Origin: JBOGGN01 sp050744165
Lineage (GTDB): Bacteria > Actinomycetota > Acidimicrobiia > Acidimicrobiales > Palsa-688
Reading direction: 5' to 3'
Assembly (NCBI GenBank): GCA_050744165.1
Contig: JBOGGN010000081.1
Span: forward strand, 1-22,072
Length of the DNA: 22,072 nt
The translations under genes and the position numbers were made by a program. The notes beneath the pieces were generated by a model, which saw only the letters and a list, made by a program, of their open reading frames with translations, was not told the origin of the DNA and did no database searches. Position 1 is the stretch's first letter. Each line of letters begins with the position of its first letter. This document shows, one piece after another, positions 15,716 to 22,072 of this stretch.

Positions 15716-16457
15716 ACCTCCAGCTGGCGGATGGTAGGTCCCATGCGAGGTGGTTGAGTCCGTTCCGTCCGCAGGGGAACGAGCGACCGCCGCCAAAGTG
15801 GTGGCCGCGTTGAGGACGAGCCGAGGAGACGCTTTCGGGCAACGAGCGCGGTGGTCGGCACCGGTTTGCCTCCGCTGTGGACTCATTACTCCTTGCCGAT
15901 ATGGGACCACTCCGACTTAACGTAGATGCCTCAGGCAAAGACACTCCTGCTGGGCGGGTGCGCGGCCTCGGTCGTGCCATCACCCTCCGCAAAGCGTTTA
16001 CGGTGAATAGAAGGCACCCGAGGAGGGCCCCAATTCCGATGACGACCACCCCAAATGCCGGGCGGCTCCGATATGGAGAAGGGGCTTTGGAGGTGGCGAA
16101 GGCACCGAAGACATGTCCGGGCGCCACCACGGAGAGGGCGCCGATCATGGCAATTGCTGCGAAGGTGCAGGCGGCAATGGCCGCAAATCCTGCACTACAC
16201 TTCTCGACCGAGAGGAGTATTGCAACAAGTGCTGCAAGGATTACCCCGAATGTCGCGATTCCGGCGAAAGTCGACCAACCGTGGGCAGTAACTGTCGGAC
16301 CAGTCGCATCGCTGAAACCTGTCCAGGTTCGCCACGGGAGGACCCAGCCCGCTGTAACGAAAAAGCAGATACCGACTCCCGACCACAGCGCCCAACCTCG
16401 TTCACCTCTGAGCCCGGTCCCCTCTTCAAATGAGCCCTCCGGAAGGTCGCGCCGCAT
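15678..16457 (-). CDS. Four-helix integral membrane protein of unknown function
   Basis: A protein of up to 259 residues. After a polar start (MRRDLPEGSFEEGTGLRGER) come four hydrophobic helices, roughly residues 21-42, 58-80, 86-110 and 131-155 (including ALWSGVGICFFVTAGWVLPW and FGVVVIGIGALLGCLLFTVN). From about residue 165 the tail is Arg/Ser/Pro-rich and low in structure, and its last codons lie in a tandem repeat, so the true C-terminus may once have been elsewhere (frameshift possible). The start is the ATG at 16457, preceded by AAGGA with a short spacing; an open frame extends further upstream but has no protein character. I recognise no family. It is divergent from the antitoxin-like gene at 16636. 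Confidence 0.65.
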   Translation of the reverse strand: MRRDLPEGSFEEGTGLRGERGWALWSGVGICFFVTAGWVLPWRTWTGFSDATGPTVTAHGWSTFAGIATFGVILAALVAILLSVEKCSAGFAAIAACTFAAIAMIGALSVVAPGHVFGAFATSKAPSPYRSRPAFGVVVIGIGALLGCLLFTVNALRRVMARPRPRTRPAGVSLPEASTLSRSGPISARSNESTAEANRCRPPRSLPESVSSARPQRGHHFGGGRSFPCGRNGLNHLAWDLPSASWRCRIAPYRSYSTV

Positions 16458-16623
16458 TGGTCCTTGAACACTCCGGGGTGGGCCCGACACGCCATGATAC
16501 CAGGCAGCATTCGACCGCGGCCCGAGACCACGGCAGCGAGCATGCCGTTTGGGGTTCAACCTGCAAGCTGCAGCGGTCGTGGTCAGCTGACACCACCGCG
16601 ATGTCCGGACGGGACGCCGGAAG

Positions 16624-16629
16624 TACTCT
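16624..16629 (+). promoter_or_regulatory. -10-like box (TACTCT) for a leaderless start
   Basis: TACTCT ends 6 nt before the GTG start at 16636. The GGAG that touches the GTG is too close to act as a ribosome site, so a leaderless transcript fits better. Confidence 0.35.
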
Positions 16630-16635
16630 GTAGGA

Positions 16636-16860
16636 GTGGCCGAAGCGAAACCGGTTCTGAGCTTTGATGAGTTGGCCGAGTTGGTCCGCGATGCTCCGCC
16701 GCCGACACCCGATGATGTGTCGATTACCGCGGACGGCCGGCGCCTCGATACCAAGGACAAGGTGCTCGCCTTCCTGGCCGAGATCGAGGCCGAACGCGCC
16801 GCCGGTGTCACCGTCGAAGACCTGCAGGAGCGCTACCGGGATCGTTACCGCCGAGCCTGA
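16636..16860 (+). CDS. Small antitoxin-like protein paired with a nucleotidyltransferase
   Basis: A 74-residue charged helical protein (VLSFDELAELVRDAP, then DTKDKVLAFLAEIEAERAAG and VEDLQERYRDRYRRA). Its partner is the nucleotidyltransferase gene that overlaps or abuts its 3' end, an arrangement typical of type II or type IV toxin-antitoxin pairs of the AbiEii/MNT kind. Antitoxin function is inferred from size and position only. I see no DNA-binding motif. The start is GTG at 16636, with a -10-like box 6 nt before it, and the transcript is probably leaderless. Confidence 0.7.
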   Translation: MAEAKPVLSFDELAELVRDAPPPTPDDVSITADGRRLDTKDKVLAFLAEIEAERAAGVTVEDLQERYRDRYRRA

Positions 16861-17365
16861 CGTCGCACGCTTGGTCGCGACGCTGGAGCGTCACGGCGTC
16901 GAGTACCTGATCGTGGGCGGTGTGGCCGCCGGCGCATACGGGGCAGCGCGCCCGACCGGGGATTTCGATTGCGTGGTTCGGCAGGCCACTGAGAATCTGG
17001 ACCGGGTGGCGGCGGTGTTGCGAGAGCTCCATGCCTTCCTGCGGGTTCACGGCATGTCCGACGACGAGGCAGCCGCGTTGCCGGTACGCATCGACGCCAA
17101 GATGTTGGCGGGATCGCCTCTGTCGACGTGGCGGTCTGACGCCGGCGACGTCGACGTCCTCGCCGATATCCCAGACCGCCAAGGGCGGCGGCGGCGCTAC
17201 GAAGACCTGCTGGCCTCGGCCAGCACCGTTGAACGCGCCGGGCTGATCCTGCGGGTCGCGGGCCTGACCGAAATCATCGCTTCCAAGGAATGGGCCAACC
17301 GCCCCAAAGACCGCGAGGCGCTGCCCGAACTGCACCACATCGCCAGGGGCGAATACCACCAATAG
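16805..17365 (+). CDS. Nucleotidyltransferase (AbiEii/MNT-like), possible toxin
   Basis: The nucleotidyltransferase signature is clear: VEYLIVGGVAAGAYGAARPT, then GDFDCVV, giving the GG...G..R.T.DxD pattern in which the two aspartates bind metal. Later segments (GDVDVLADIP, LASASTVERAGLILRVAGL, EIIASKEWANRPKDREALPE) are typical of the family, where such enzymes transfer nucleotides to RNA or protein targets. The start is uncertain. Homology begins near 16841, 10 nt after an AGGAG (16826-16830), but the codons there are ATC and GTT. The nearest standard starts are GTG 16805, used here and overlapping the antitoxin gene by 56 bp, and TTG 16871, which would trim the first helix. It works as a pair with the small upstream gene (inference). 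Confidence 0.82.
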   Translation: MSPSKTCRSATGIVTAEPDVARLVATLERHGVEYLIVGGVAAGAYGAARPTGDFDCVVRQATENLDRVAAVLRELHAFLRVHGMSDDEAAALPVRIDAKMLAGSPLSTWRSDAGDVDVLADIPDRQGRRRRYEDLLASASTVERAGLILRVAGLTEIIASKEWANRPKDREALPELHHIARGEYHQ

Positions 17366-17468
17366 CGATCAGGTCTGCTTACAGGGACAAATCGCCCAGT
17401 ACCGCTGATATCGGCCGCGTTTGGTGGCCGTCCAGCGGGCTCCGGTCCCTCTGCCAGACTTTCGGGTG

Positions 17469-18893
17469 ATGCTCCGGACCAAGATCGTGGCCACCACGGG
17501 CCCCGCCTCCGATTCCCCCGAAACGCTTCGAGCCATGGCGGAGGCGGGCATGGACGTGGCCCGGATACCCCTGGCCCACGGGAGCCTGGCCGACGCCCTG
17601 GCTCGCATCCGGCGGGTTCGGGCCACGCTCCCGGACGTGGGCATCATGGCCGACCTGCCCGGACCCAAGATCCGCACCGCCGCCTTCCCCGAGGGAGGTG
17701 TCCAGCTGGTGACAGGCTCCACGATGACCCTGGTGGCGGCCAACGGCAACGCGACCAGCACCGAACACCAGATCGCAGTGTGCCACCCGGACCTGGTGGC
17801 GGCGCTGCGGCCGGGGGACCGTGTCGCTTTGGGCGACGGCGGCATCATCCTGTCGGTGGAGACCAGCAGCCGCGCCGGTGTCCAGGCGGTGGTCCGAAGC
17901 GGAGGCCTGGTCCAGGGTCGGCCCGGGGTCGCGCCGCCGCCCGGTCGGGTCTCGGTCGTGGCGCCGACGCCCGAGGATCTCCAGCGGTTGGCGGCGCTGG
18001 TCATGGAGGACATCGACATGGTGGCGGTGTCTTTCGTCCGATCCGTGGCCGACATCGAAGCGATCCGGCGGGCCGCAGGTTCGGACTGCCCGATGCTTGT
18101 CGCCAAGATCGAGACGCCCGAGGCGGTGGACGAACTCGACGGCATCGTGGCGGTGGCGGACGCGGTGATGGTGGCCCGGGGCGACCTCGGGGTCCGCATG
18201 CCGCTCGAGGACGTGCCCCACATCCAGAAGCGGATCATCCGCTCGGGGGTGCGTTACGGGCGGCCGGTGATCACCGCCACCCAGATGCTGGAGTCGATGG
18301 TGTCTTCTCCGGTGCCCACTCGGGCCGAGGTGGCTGACGTGGCCGGCGCCGTCCTCGACGGCACCAGCGCCGTGATGCTGTCCGCCGAAACCGCCATCGG
18401 GCGCCACCCGGTCGCCTCGGTCGCCACCATGGCGCGGATCGCGGCCCGGGCGGAGCTGGACTTCGACTACTTCGGCTGGGGTTCGGGGCTCGCCCCCCAG
18501 GATGTGGCGGGCGATGCCTTCAGTGCCGCTCGGTTGACGGCCGCCACCACCTCGGCGGGGTGGCGGGCCGCCGTCGAGGAGGACGTGGCCTGCATCGTGG
18601 CCTGCACCAACACTGGGGCGACGGCGCGGGCCATCTCCCGGTTCCGGCCGTCGATGCCGATCGTGGCCTGCACACCTTCGGAACGCACGGCCCGCCAGCT
18701 GCAGGTGAGTTGGGGCGTCCAGCCACTGACGCTGCACGCCGTGTCGAGCAGCGAGGAGATCGTGTGGTTCGCCGTCCAGGCGGCGGTCCACGCCGGCCAT
18801 GCCAAAAGCGGCGACGTGGTCGTCGTGTTGGCCGGGTCACCGACAGAACCGGAGCCGGCGACCGACACCATGCGGCTGGTCCGGATCCGCTAA
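17469..18893 (+). CDS. pyk: Pyruvate kinase (divergent)
   Basis: A 474-residue glycolytic enzyme making pyruvate and ATP from phosphoenolpyruvate and ADP. Motifs seen: RTKIVATTGPAS at the N-terminus, IMADLPGPKIRT (59-70), the catalytic VAKIETPEAV (K213, E215), MVARGDLG (234-241), TATQMLESM (269-277) and PTRAEVADVAGAVLDGTSAV. Oddities: the usual RxNxSHG is RIPLAHG (32-38), losing the Asn and Ser that bind potassium; the metal loop GDLGVE is GDLGVR (R243); and lysine at 67 in GPK marks potassium-independent enzymes. The segment after the B domain, normally KGVNLPG-like, is RPGVAPPPG. The ATG at 17469 is chosen because family members begin just before RTKIV; earlier in-frame codons exist. No ribosome site is visible. 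Confidence 0.88.
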   Translation: MLRTKIVATTGPASDSPETLRAMAEAGMDVARIPLAHGSLADALARIRRVRATLPDVGIMADLPGPKIRTAAFPEGGVQLVTGSTMTLVAANGNATSTEHQIAVCHPDLVAALRPGDRVALGDGGIILSVETSSRAGVQAVVRSGGLVQGRPGVAPPPGRVSVVAPTPEDLQRLAALVMEDIDMVAVSFVRSVADIEAIRRAAGSDCPMLVAKIETPEAVDELDGIVAVADAVMVARGDLGVRMPLEDVPHIQKRIIRSGVRYGRPVITATQMLESMVSSPVPTRAEVADVAGAVLDGTSAVMLSAETAIGRHPVASVATMARIAARAELDFDYFGWGSGLAPQDVAGDAFSAARLTAATTSAGWRAAVEEDVACIVACTNTGATARAISRFRPSMPIVACTPSERTARQLQVSWGVQPLTLHAVSSSEEIVWFAVQAAVHAGHAKSGDVVVVLAGSPTEPEPATDTMRLVRIR

Positions 18894-18920
18894 AGGGCCG
18901 GAGCCCGCGGTGGCGGTTCC

Positions 18921-18926
18921 TAAGCT
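18921..18926 (+). promoter_or_regulatory. -10-like box (TAAGCT) for a leaderless start
   Basis: TAAGCT ends 7 nt before the ATG at 18934, in the 40-bp gap after pyruvate kinase. No ribosome site is present. Confidence 0.35.
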
Positions 18927-18933
18927 GAGGCCT

Positions 18934-19080
18934 ATGAGCGACCCCACCGAGGACTCCGAGATCGACTTCGACGACGAGAGCGACGACGACCAGGCCCCGA
19001 TCGACGTGTTCGAGGCCCGGGAGGTGGGGGCCGACCTCGACGACCCGGACGAGGTCGCCGAAGACGAGGACCAGGGCTAG
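18934..19080 (+). CDS. Very acidic small protein (48 aa)
   Basis: Nearly half of the residues are Asp or Glu (23 of 48), for example DFDDESDDDQAPIDVFEAR and DDPDEVAEDEDQG. It is likely disordered and cytoplasmic, with no cysteine and no membrane segment. It begins with ATG at 18934, 40 bp after pyruvate kinase on the same strand, with its own -10-like box and no ribosome site. Small acidic proteins of this kind occur in many actinobacteria without known function; a role as a protein- or cation-binding partner is only a guess. The compositional bias makes a chance open frame possible, but the clean start/stop and the promoter-like box favour a gene. Confidence 0.6.
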   Translation: MSDPTEDSEIDFDDESDDDQAPIDVFEAREVGADLDDPDEVAEDEDQG

Positions 19081-19151
19081 CTAGGACTGAGGGTGTGGGC
19101 CATGGCACGCTGACCAGCAACTCGCGGCAACGGAGCCAGCCGGGCTGCGCG

Positions 19152-19614
19152 CTAGTCGGCAGGAAGCTCGTAGCCGAATCGGGCCCAGAGTTCCTGAGAC
19201 AACCTCACGTCGCCCATAGAGATCGACGGCTTCGTTGTAGGCGTCCCACGAGAGTTCGTGGAGAGGGTTCGCTACATGCTCTCGCAGAACGAGTCCCACC
19301 TCCCCGTCGCGCTCGGTCACCTCGGCCCACGCGCGTCGACCCGCGCCGTCGCCGACGAGGAACCGGTCACCGACTGATGAGTCGGCCGGGACGCCCACGT
19401 TTCGCCACACCTGTCGGAGGGCCAGTTGAAGTCGACCCAGTCCGGCGCTGGTGGCGCGACCGCCTCGCCCAGCACCTCAAAAACGTTGTCCGGCTCGCCG
19501 TCGACCAGCCACTCCGTCGCTCGCTCCTCGTTCCGTTCCCACCATCCCCGGGCCGGCGACACGCTCCGCAATCTCCAAGACCATCGTCGCCCATGGGAGA
19601 GCACGTTTGGCCAT
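19152..19614 (-). pseudogene. Frameshifted gene of unknown function (about 150 aa originally)
   Basis: Protein-like pieces join across three frame changes: MAKRALPWATMVLEIAERVA (from ATG 19614), then WWERNEERATEWLVDGEPDN and VFEVLGEAV, then TSAGLGRLQLALRQVWRNVG to ELSWDAYNEAVDLYG, and finally DVRLSQELWARFGYELPAD with stop TAG at 19152. The last shift looks like one extra G in GGGCGACG near 19217. I do not recognise the family. Three breaks in 460 bp point to a decayed gene, though clustered sequencing errors could give the same picture. The acidic-protein gene lies convergently beyond its end. Confidence 0.6.
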
Positions 19615-19882
19615 ATTGGCTTCTGACCCTCTTTTCCGACAGTGACGGGCCGTACTCGCGCCTCATCAGCGCCAGATCAAAATAAAACGTAACGGGTCGA
19701 CGGTCCGCACCAGGCGTCCGCCGAGAGAATCAAACTCCCACCTTGCGTCAAATGCAAACGGGATATTGAATCGACGGTTTGAACAATCGGCAAAGGCCAT
19801 TGTGCGTAAGGTGATGGAGGTCGACGGAAAGCTGATGCTCCCCACAGACGAAGGGAGACGCTAGGGGCGCTGGCTGGTTAAG
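19615..19882. other. Intergenic region with a possible small plus-strand gene end
   Basis: AT-richer DNA between two minus-strand units. On the plus strand a frame ending with TAG at 19862-19864 reads FEQSAKAIVRKVMEVDGKL and then MLPTDEGRR, which looks like a real protein C-terminus of about 40 residues, but no start codon or ribosome site supports it. I treat it as a possible fragment only. Confidence 0.35.
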
Positions 19883-21337
19883 CTAACCATTGCCGTTGAA
19901 CGGGGCCGCATGAAGGATTGTCGCCAGGTTTTTGGTCAGCGCGGCAACCGCTCGTTGGCGCAGGCGCTCAATTTTAGCGGCGTCGGTTTCCGATTGAAGT
20001 GTTTTGCTGCCGTACCATTTCTGAATATCTCCAAGGTGATTCGGACTAAAGTGAGACTGACGAATACTAGTGATGAAGTTTGATATGTCAGTGTCGGACG
20101 GTAGCTGAGCACTTGCGCCCTCTATGATCCTTCCCCACCCGTCAAAGTAGGACTTGATCGGCTTTATTGTCTGCAGTGCCGGCTCGTACTCGCCCATAAT
20201 CCCTGATTTACTATTGTTGAGATTTTTCAATGAGTAGATGTTCTCGCGCTGTTGAGAGGTCTGGGCCCGATGCTGGCCGGTCACCTCGTTGATCATAACG
20301 CCCGCGCCCTCTAACCGATCATTCCAGGTCATGTAGGTGTTGGGCTCCGGCCAGTAAAGGATTCCGCTGCCAAAGTTGTCCTTAAGATACTTTCGCCAGG
20401 CGTGTTCCCTGTCGTTGATCAATGTCATGGTGGTGACGAACTTGCCGTTCCACACCGTCCGGTCCTCCGCCCTGGTGGTGTTCCAGAACTTGTTGGGAGG
20501 TGGTGACGGGTTCCAGCTGTAGCCACCGCTCACGACGGTTTTGCCACCGGAAAACTTCTCCTGTAAGGCAGTGTGGTCGATTGTGCCCTCCAAGAGGGGA
20601 TCGCTCGTCACGTCGGCATCCATGCTGCGGATGATCGGGAGTCCTTGGTCAGACAGGCTGCCAAAAAGTGCCTCCGTACCGCGGTGCAGGGTTACTCGAC
20701 CCCGCGCCTCCAAGAACGGGAACGTATAACCACCGCCTGGGTCAGTTGGTCCCCAGACGGCGGGGAAGCATCCTCCAGGGACGTGTTGCTGGTCCATGTA
20801 GTTGGCAAGGGCTGTTGCGCCAGTCACCAGTGAGTTGTAATTCTGTAGGGTCGCAGTCGGCTTCAGGTCTGCTTCGGTTTCGCTTTTCTCGTGGATGTGT
20901 TTAGCGTCAGCCTTTTGGTTCAACATGACCATGATCCCGATCGGCGGAATCTGCCGCGGCTGTTGCGGCGGTTGCTGCTGTTGGGCGGCCAGCTTATTGA
21001 CCTTGTTTTTCGCCGACTCCGCGTTGTATTCCATGACCTCAATCAGGATTGGCTGCGCGTCGGTAACCGCCTCGGTGTTAACCGTGGCTCCTCCCCACAG
21101 AAGGTGAGGGGTGCGAGCGGTGTCCTCGACGACTTTCGTCTGACGCCTGATCATCTCGACGACGGCTCGATTGCCGATGGAGCGTTGAAGACCAAGGATG
21201 CTCGGCGGCGTCGGCGGGAGGTTCGGGCTTATTCGGTTGGGCGAATCGGATCGTATGCGGTCGGCTTCAGGACGCGAGCGCTCGTTGTCTTCGGTCGTTT
21301 GTTTGTCAGGTCGGGACCTTGGCGCCATTGGCATCAT
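19883..21337 (-). CDS. Putative effector/toxin with an LQRxxGNxAV leader (extracellular contractile injection system-type)
   Basis: A 484-residue protein. After a charged disordered start comes ILGLQRSIGNRAVVEMIRRQ (residues 48-67), matching the LQRxxGNxAVxxMLxR leader found before DUF4157 and other proteins linked to extracellular contractile injection systems (eCIS). The DUF4157 HExxH motif itself is absent. A Gln/Pro-rich linker (QQQQPPQQPRQ) precedes the body, which contains FPFLEARGRVTL (about 206-217) and IIRSMDADVTSDP (about 235-247). The DAD resembles the DxD of GT-A glycosyltransferases, so a glycosylating toxin is possible (inference, weak). The start at ATG 21337 is supported by AGGAAG just upstream; the frame stays open beyond it only through shadow sequence. 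Lower GC and more AT-ending codons than its neighbours suggest acquisition by transfer. No sheath or tube genes are in the window. Confidence 0.75.
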   Translation of the reverse strand: MMPMAPRSRPDKQTTEDNERSRPEADRIRSDSPNRISPNLPPTPPSILGLQRSIGNRAVVEMIRRQTKVVEDTARTPHLLWGGATVNTEAVTDAQPILIEVMEYNAESAKNKVNKLAAQQQQPPQQPRQIPPIGIMVMLNQKADAKHIHEKSETEADLKPTATLQNYNSLVTGATALANYMDQQHVPGGCFPAVWGPTDPGGGYTFPFLEARGRVTLHRGTEALFGSLSDQGLPIIRSMDADVTSDPLLEGTIDHTALQEKFSGGKTVVSGGYSWNPSPPPNKFWNTTRAEDRTVWNGKFVTTMTLINDREHAWRKYLKDNFGSGILYWPEPNTYMTWNDRLEGAGVMINEVTGQHRAQTSQQRENIYSLKNLNNSKSGIMGEYEPALQTIKPIKSYFDGWGRIIEGASAQLPSDTDISNFITSIRQSHFSPNHLGDIQKWYGSKTLQSETDAAKIERLRQRAVAALTKNLATILHAAPFNGNG

Positions 21338-21378
21338 CTGCTTCCTGCAACCGGGGTGAGTGGCCCTTCGTGTCATCC

Positions 21379-21639
21379 TCAAGCTACACCGAGGTGCGCA
21401 AGGGCCGAAGAACGGACCGTTGGAGTAGGGGCCTCCGGGCGCGATGCGGTGCGCCACCACCACCCCCGCTGGTCGTAGACGATGCGGAAGACGCCGCCGG
21501 GCCCCGTCAGCGCATCCAGGAGGATCACTTCGGGGGTGCCGAAGGTTTGGGCCAGATCGGGGAGGAGGGGTGCGGGGCGGGCGTGGCTGCGGGGGTCGGA
21601 CGTGATGCCGACCGATTCGTAGGCGGCGACGATCTGGAC
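21379..21639 (-). pseudogene. C-terminal fragment of an unknown protein
   Basis: The minus-strand frame from VQIVAAYESVGITSD through LLPDLAQTFGTPEVILLDAL and GGVFRIVYDQRGWWWRT to a TGA at 21381-21379 has clear protein character, but it is preceded directly by a stop (TAG at 21642-21640) and has no start codon. It is in a different frame from the fragment to its right. I do not recognise the family. It is probably the tail of a truncated or frameshifted gene. Confidence 0.5.
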
Positions 21640-21649
21640 CTACCCCGGA

Positions 21650-22072
21650 TCCGTTGACCCACACCTGGATCTCGAACGGGAACCACGACTGGATGCGCAC
21701 ATGGCAGAACCCCAACTGGGGGTGCACCAGGTAGTAGTAGAAGTACAGCCACTTCCGGCGGCGGCGCACCACCTCCAGGTGTTTGGTGTCCTTGTTGCGA
21801 TAGATGTCGAAACTCGAGCACGGCTCGACCGCCGCCAGCACGCAGATCAACCCGGCCACGATGTTGTCGCGGGCCATGATCTGGCGGGCCCGCTCCTCCT
21901 TGGACTGCCCGGCGGTGCGGGTGTGGGTGTCGGCCAGATACACATACGGCTGTCGGGCCTCCGCCGCCGCCTGCTGGGCGTGGCTCTTGACCGCGGCGGT
22001 GACCTTGGTGACGTAGCCGGCGAAGTCCTTGAGCAGCACCTCCTGGCGGTCCAGGAACGCCTTCATCGCCCC
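21650..22072 (-). pseudogene. Fragment of a conserved hypothetical protein, open at the right edge and truncated at its C-terminus
   Basis: The frame is open to the window end; the ATG at 22066 lies inside the gene, not at its start. Residues DRQEVLLKDFAGYV, IVAGLICVLAAVEPCSSFDI, HLEVVRRRRKWLYFYYYLVH and FCHVRIQSWFPFEIQVWVNG match, from memory, a widespread family of about 450-500 residue hypothetical proteins with RKxLxxYFY and HVRxQxWxPF motifs. In that family the chain continues after VNG with REWLARQ-like sequence; here it turns into unrelated Arg/Pro-rich shadow translation at about 21650. The gene is therefore cut off, and the open frame that continues into the effector gene is accidental. 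Function is unknown. Confidence 0.6.

Noticed and set aside
16458..16811. Upstream extension of the four-helix membrane protein to 377 residues
   Set aside because: The extension overlaps the divergent antitoxin-like gene and its promoter and has no protein character; ATG 16457 has an AAGGA site.
19883..22066. A single 727-residue protein joining the right-edge fragment to the effector
   Set aside because: The middle (about residues 140-240) is Arg/Pro-rich shadow sequence, another frame there encodes a real protein fragment, and the effector has its own start with a ribosome site at 21337.

Overview
The window is high-GC DNA with actinobacterial gene types: a MalT-like LuxR regulator, a DUF4386 protein, a NarL-type two-component pair, TrpB2, DUF1059, and several genes whose -10-like box lies 6-7 nt before a start codon, as in leaderless mRNAs. 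An actinomycetote, possibly of an uncultured acidimicrobial-type lineage, is my inference. No rRNA, tRNA or CRISPR array was seen.

Layout. (1) 1-3816, plus strand: the 3' part of a large LuxR-family ATPase regulator, an 18-bp palindrome, a small conserved-looking protein and a DUF4386 membrane protein. (2) 3888-8107: a minus-strand NRAMP-type transporter diverges from a histidine kinase/response regulator pair with a 4-bp overlap. A 24-codon ORF and an isoprenylcysteine methyltransferase-like membrane enzyme follow. (3) 8268-10941, minus strand: a compact sulfur-carrier operon in the order DUF1059, a CooC/MinD-type ATPase remnant, TusA, DsrE, and a fusion of a TusA domain to a zinc-site MetE core. 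This is the best candidate for an undescribed system. (4) 11410-12660: TrpB2, preceded by a non-coding stretch carrying a 48-bp near-exact copy of part of the pyruvate kinase gene found later in the window. (5) 12710-16457, minus strand: accessory genes, namely a proline-rich single-pass membrane protein, a pentapeptide-repeat protein interrupted by an in-frame TGA, and a four-helix membrane protein. (6) 16636-19080, plus strand: a small antitoxin-like protein with a nucleotidyltransferase, a divergent pyruvate kinase, and a tiny very acidic protein. (7) 19152-22072, minus strand: a frameshifted gene, a lower-GC gene with an LQRxxGNxAV leader typical of proteins linked to extracellular contractile injection systems, and two gene fragments at the right edge.

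How the genes may work together. In the sulfur operon two TusA-type carriers, a DsrE with a CxxC, and a MetE core with its zinc ligands intact suggest protein-bound sulfur delivered to, or received from, a thiol alkyl-transfer enzyme. The folate-binding half of MetE is replaced by a sulfur-carrier domain, so a chemistry other than standard methionine synthesis is plausible but unproven. The right third (12.7-22 kb) shows decay (nonsense codon, frameshifts, truncated genes) and composition shifts, consistent with an accessory region with gene turnover. Some of the breaks could also be sequencing or assembly errors.
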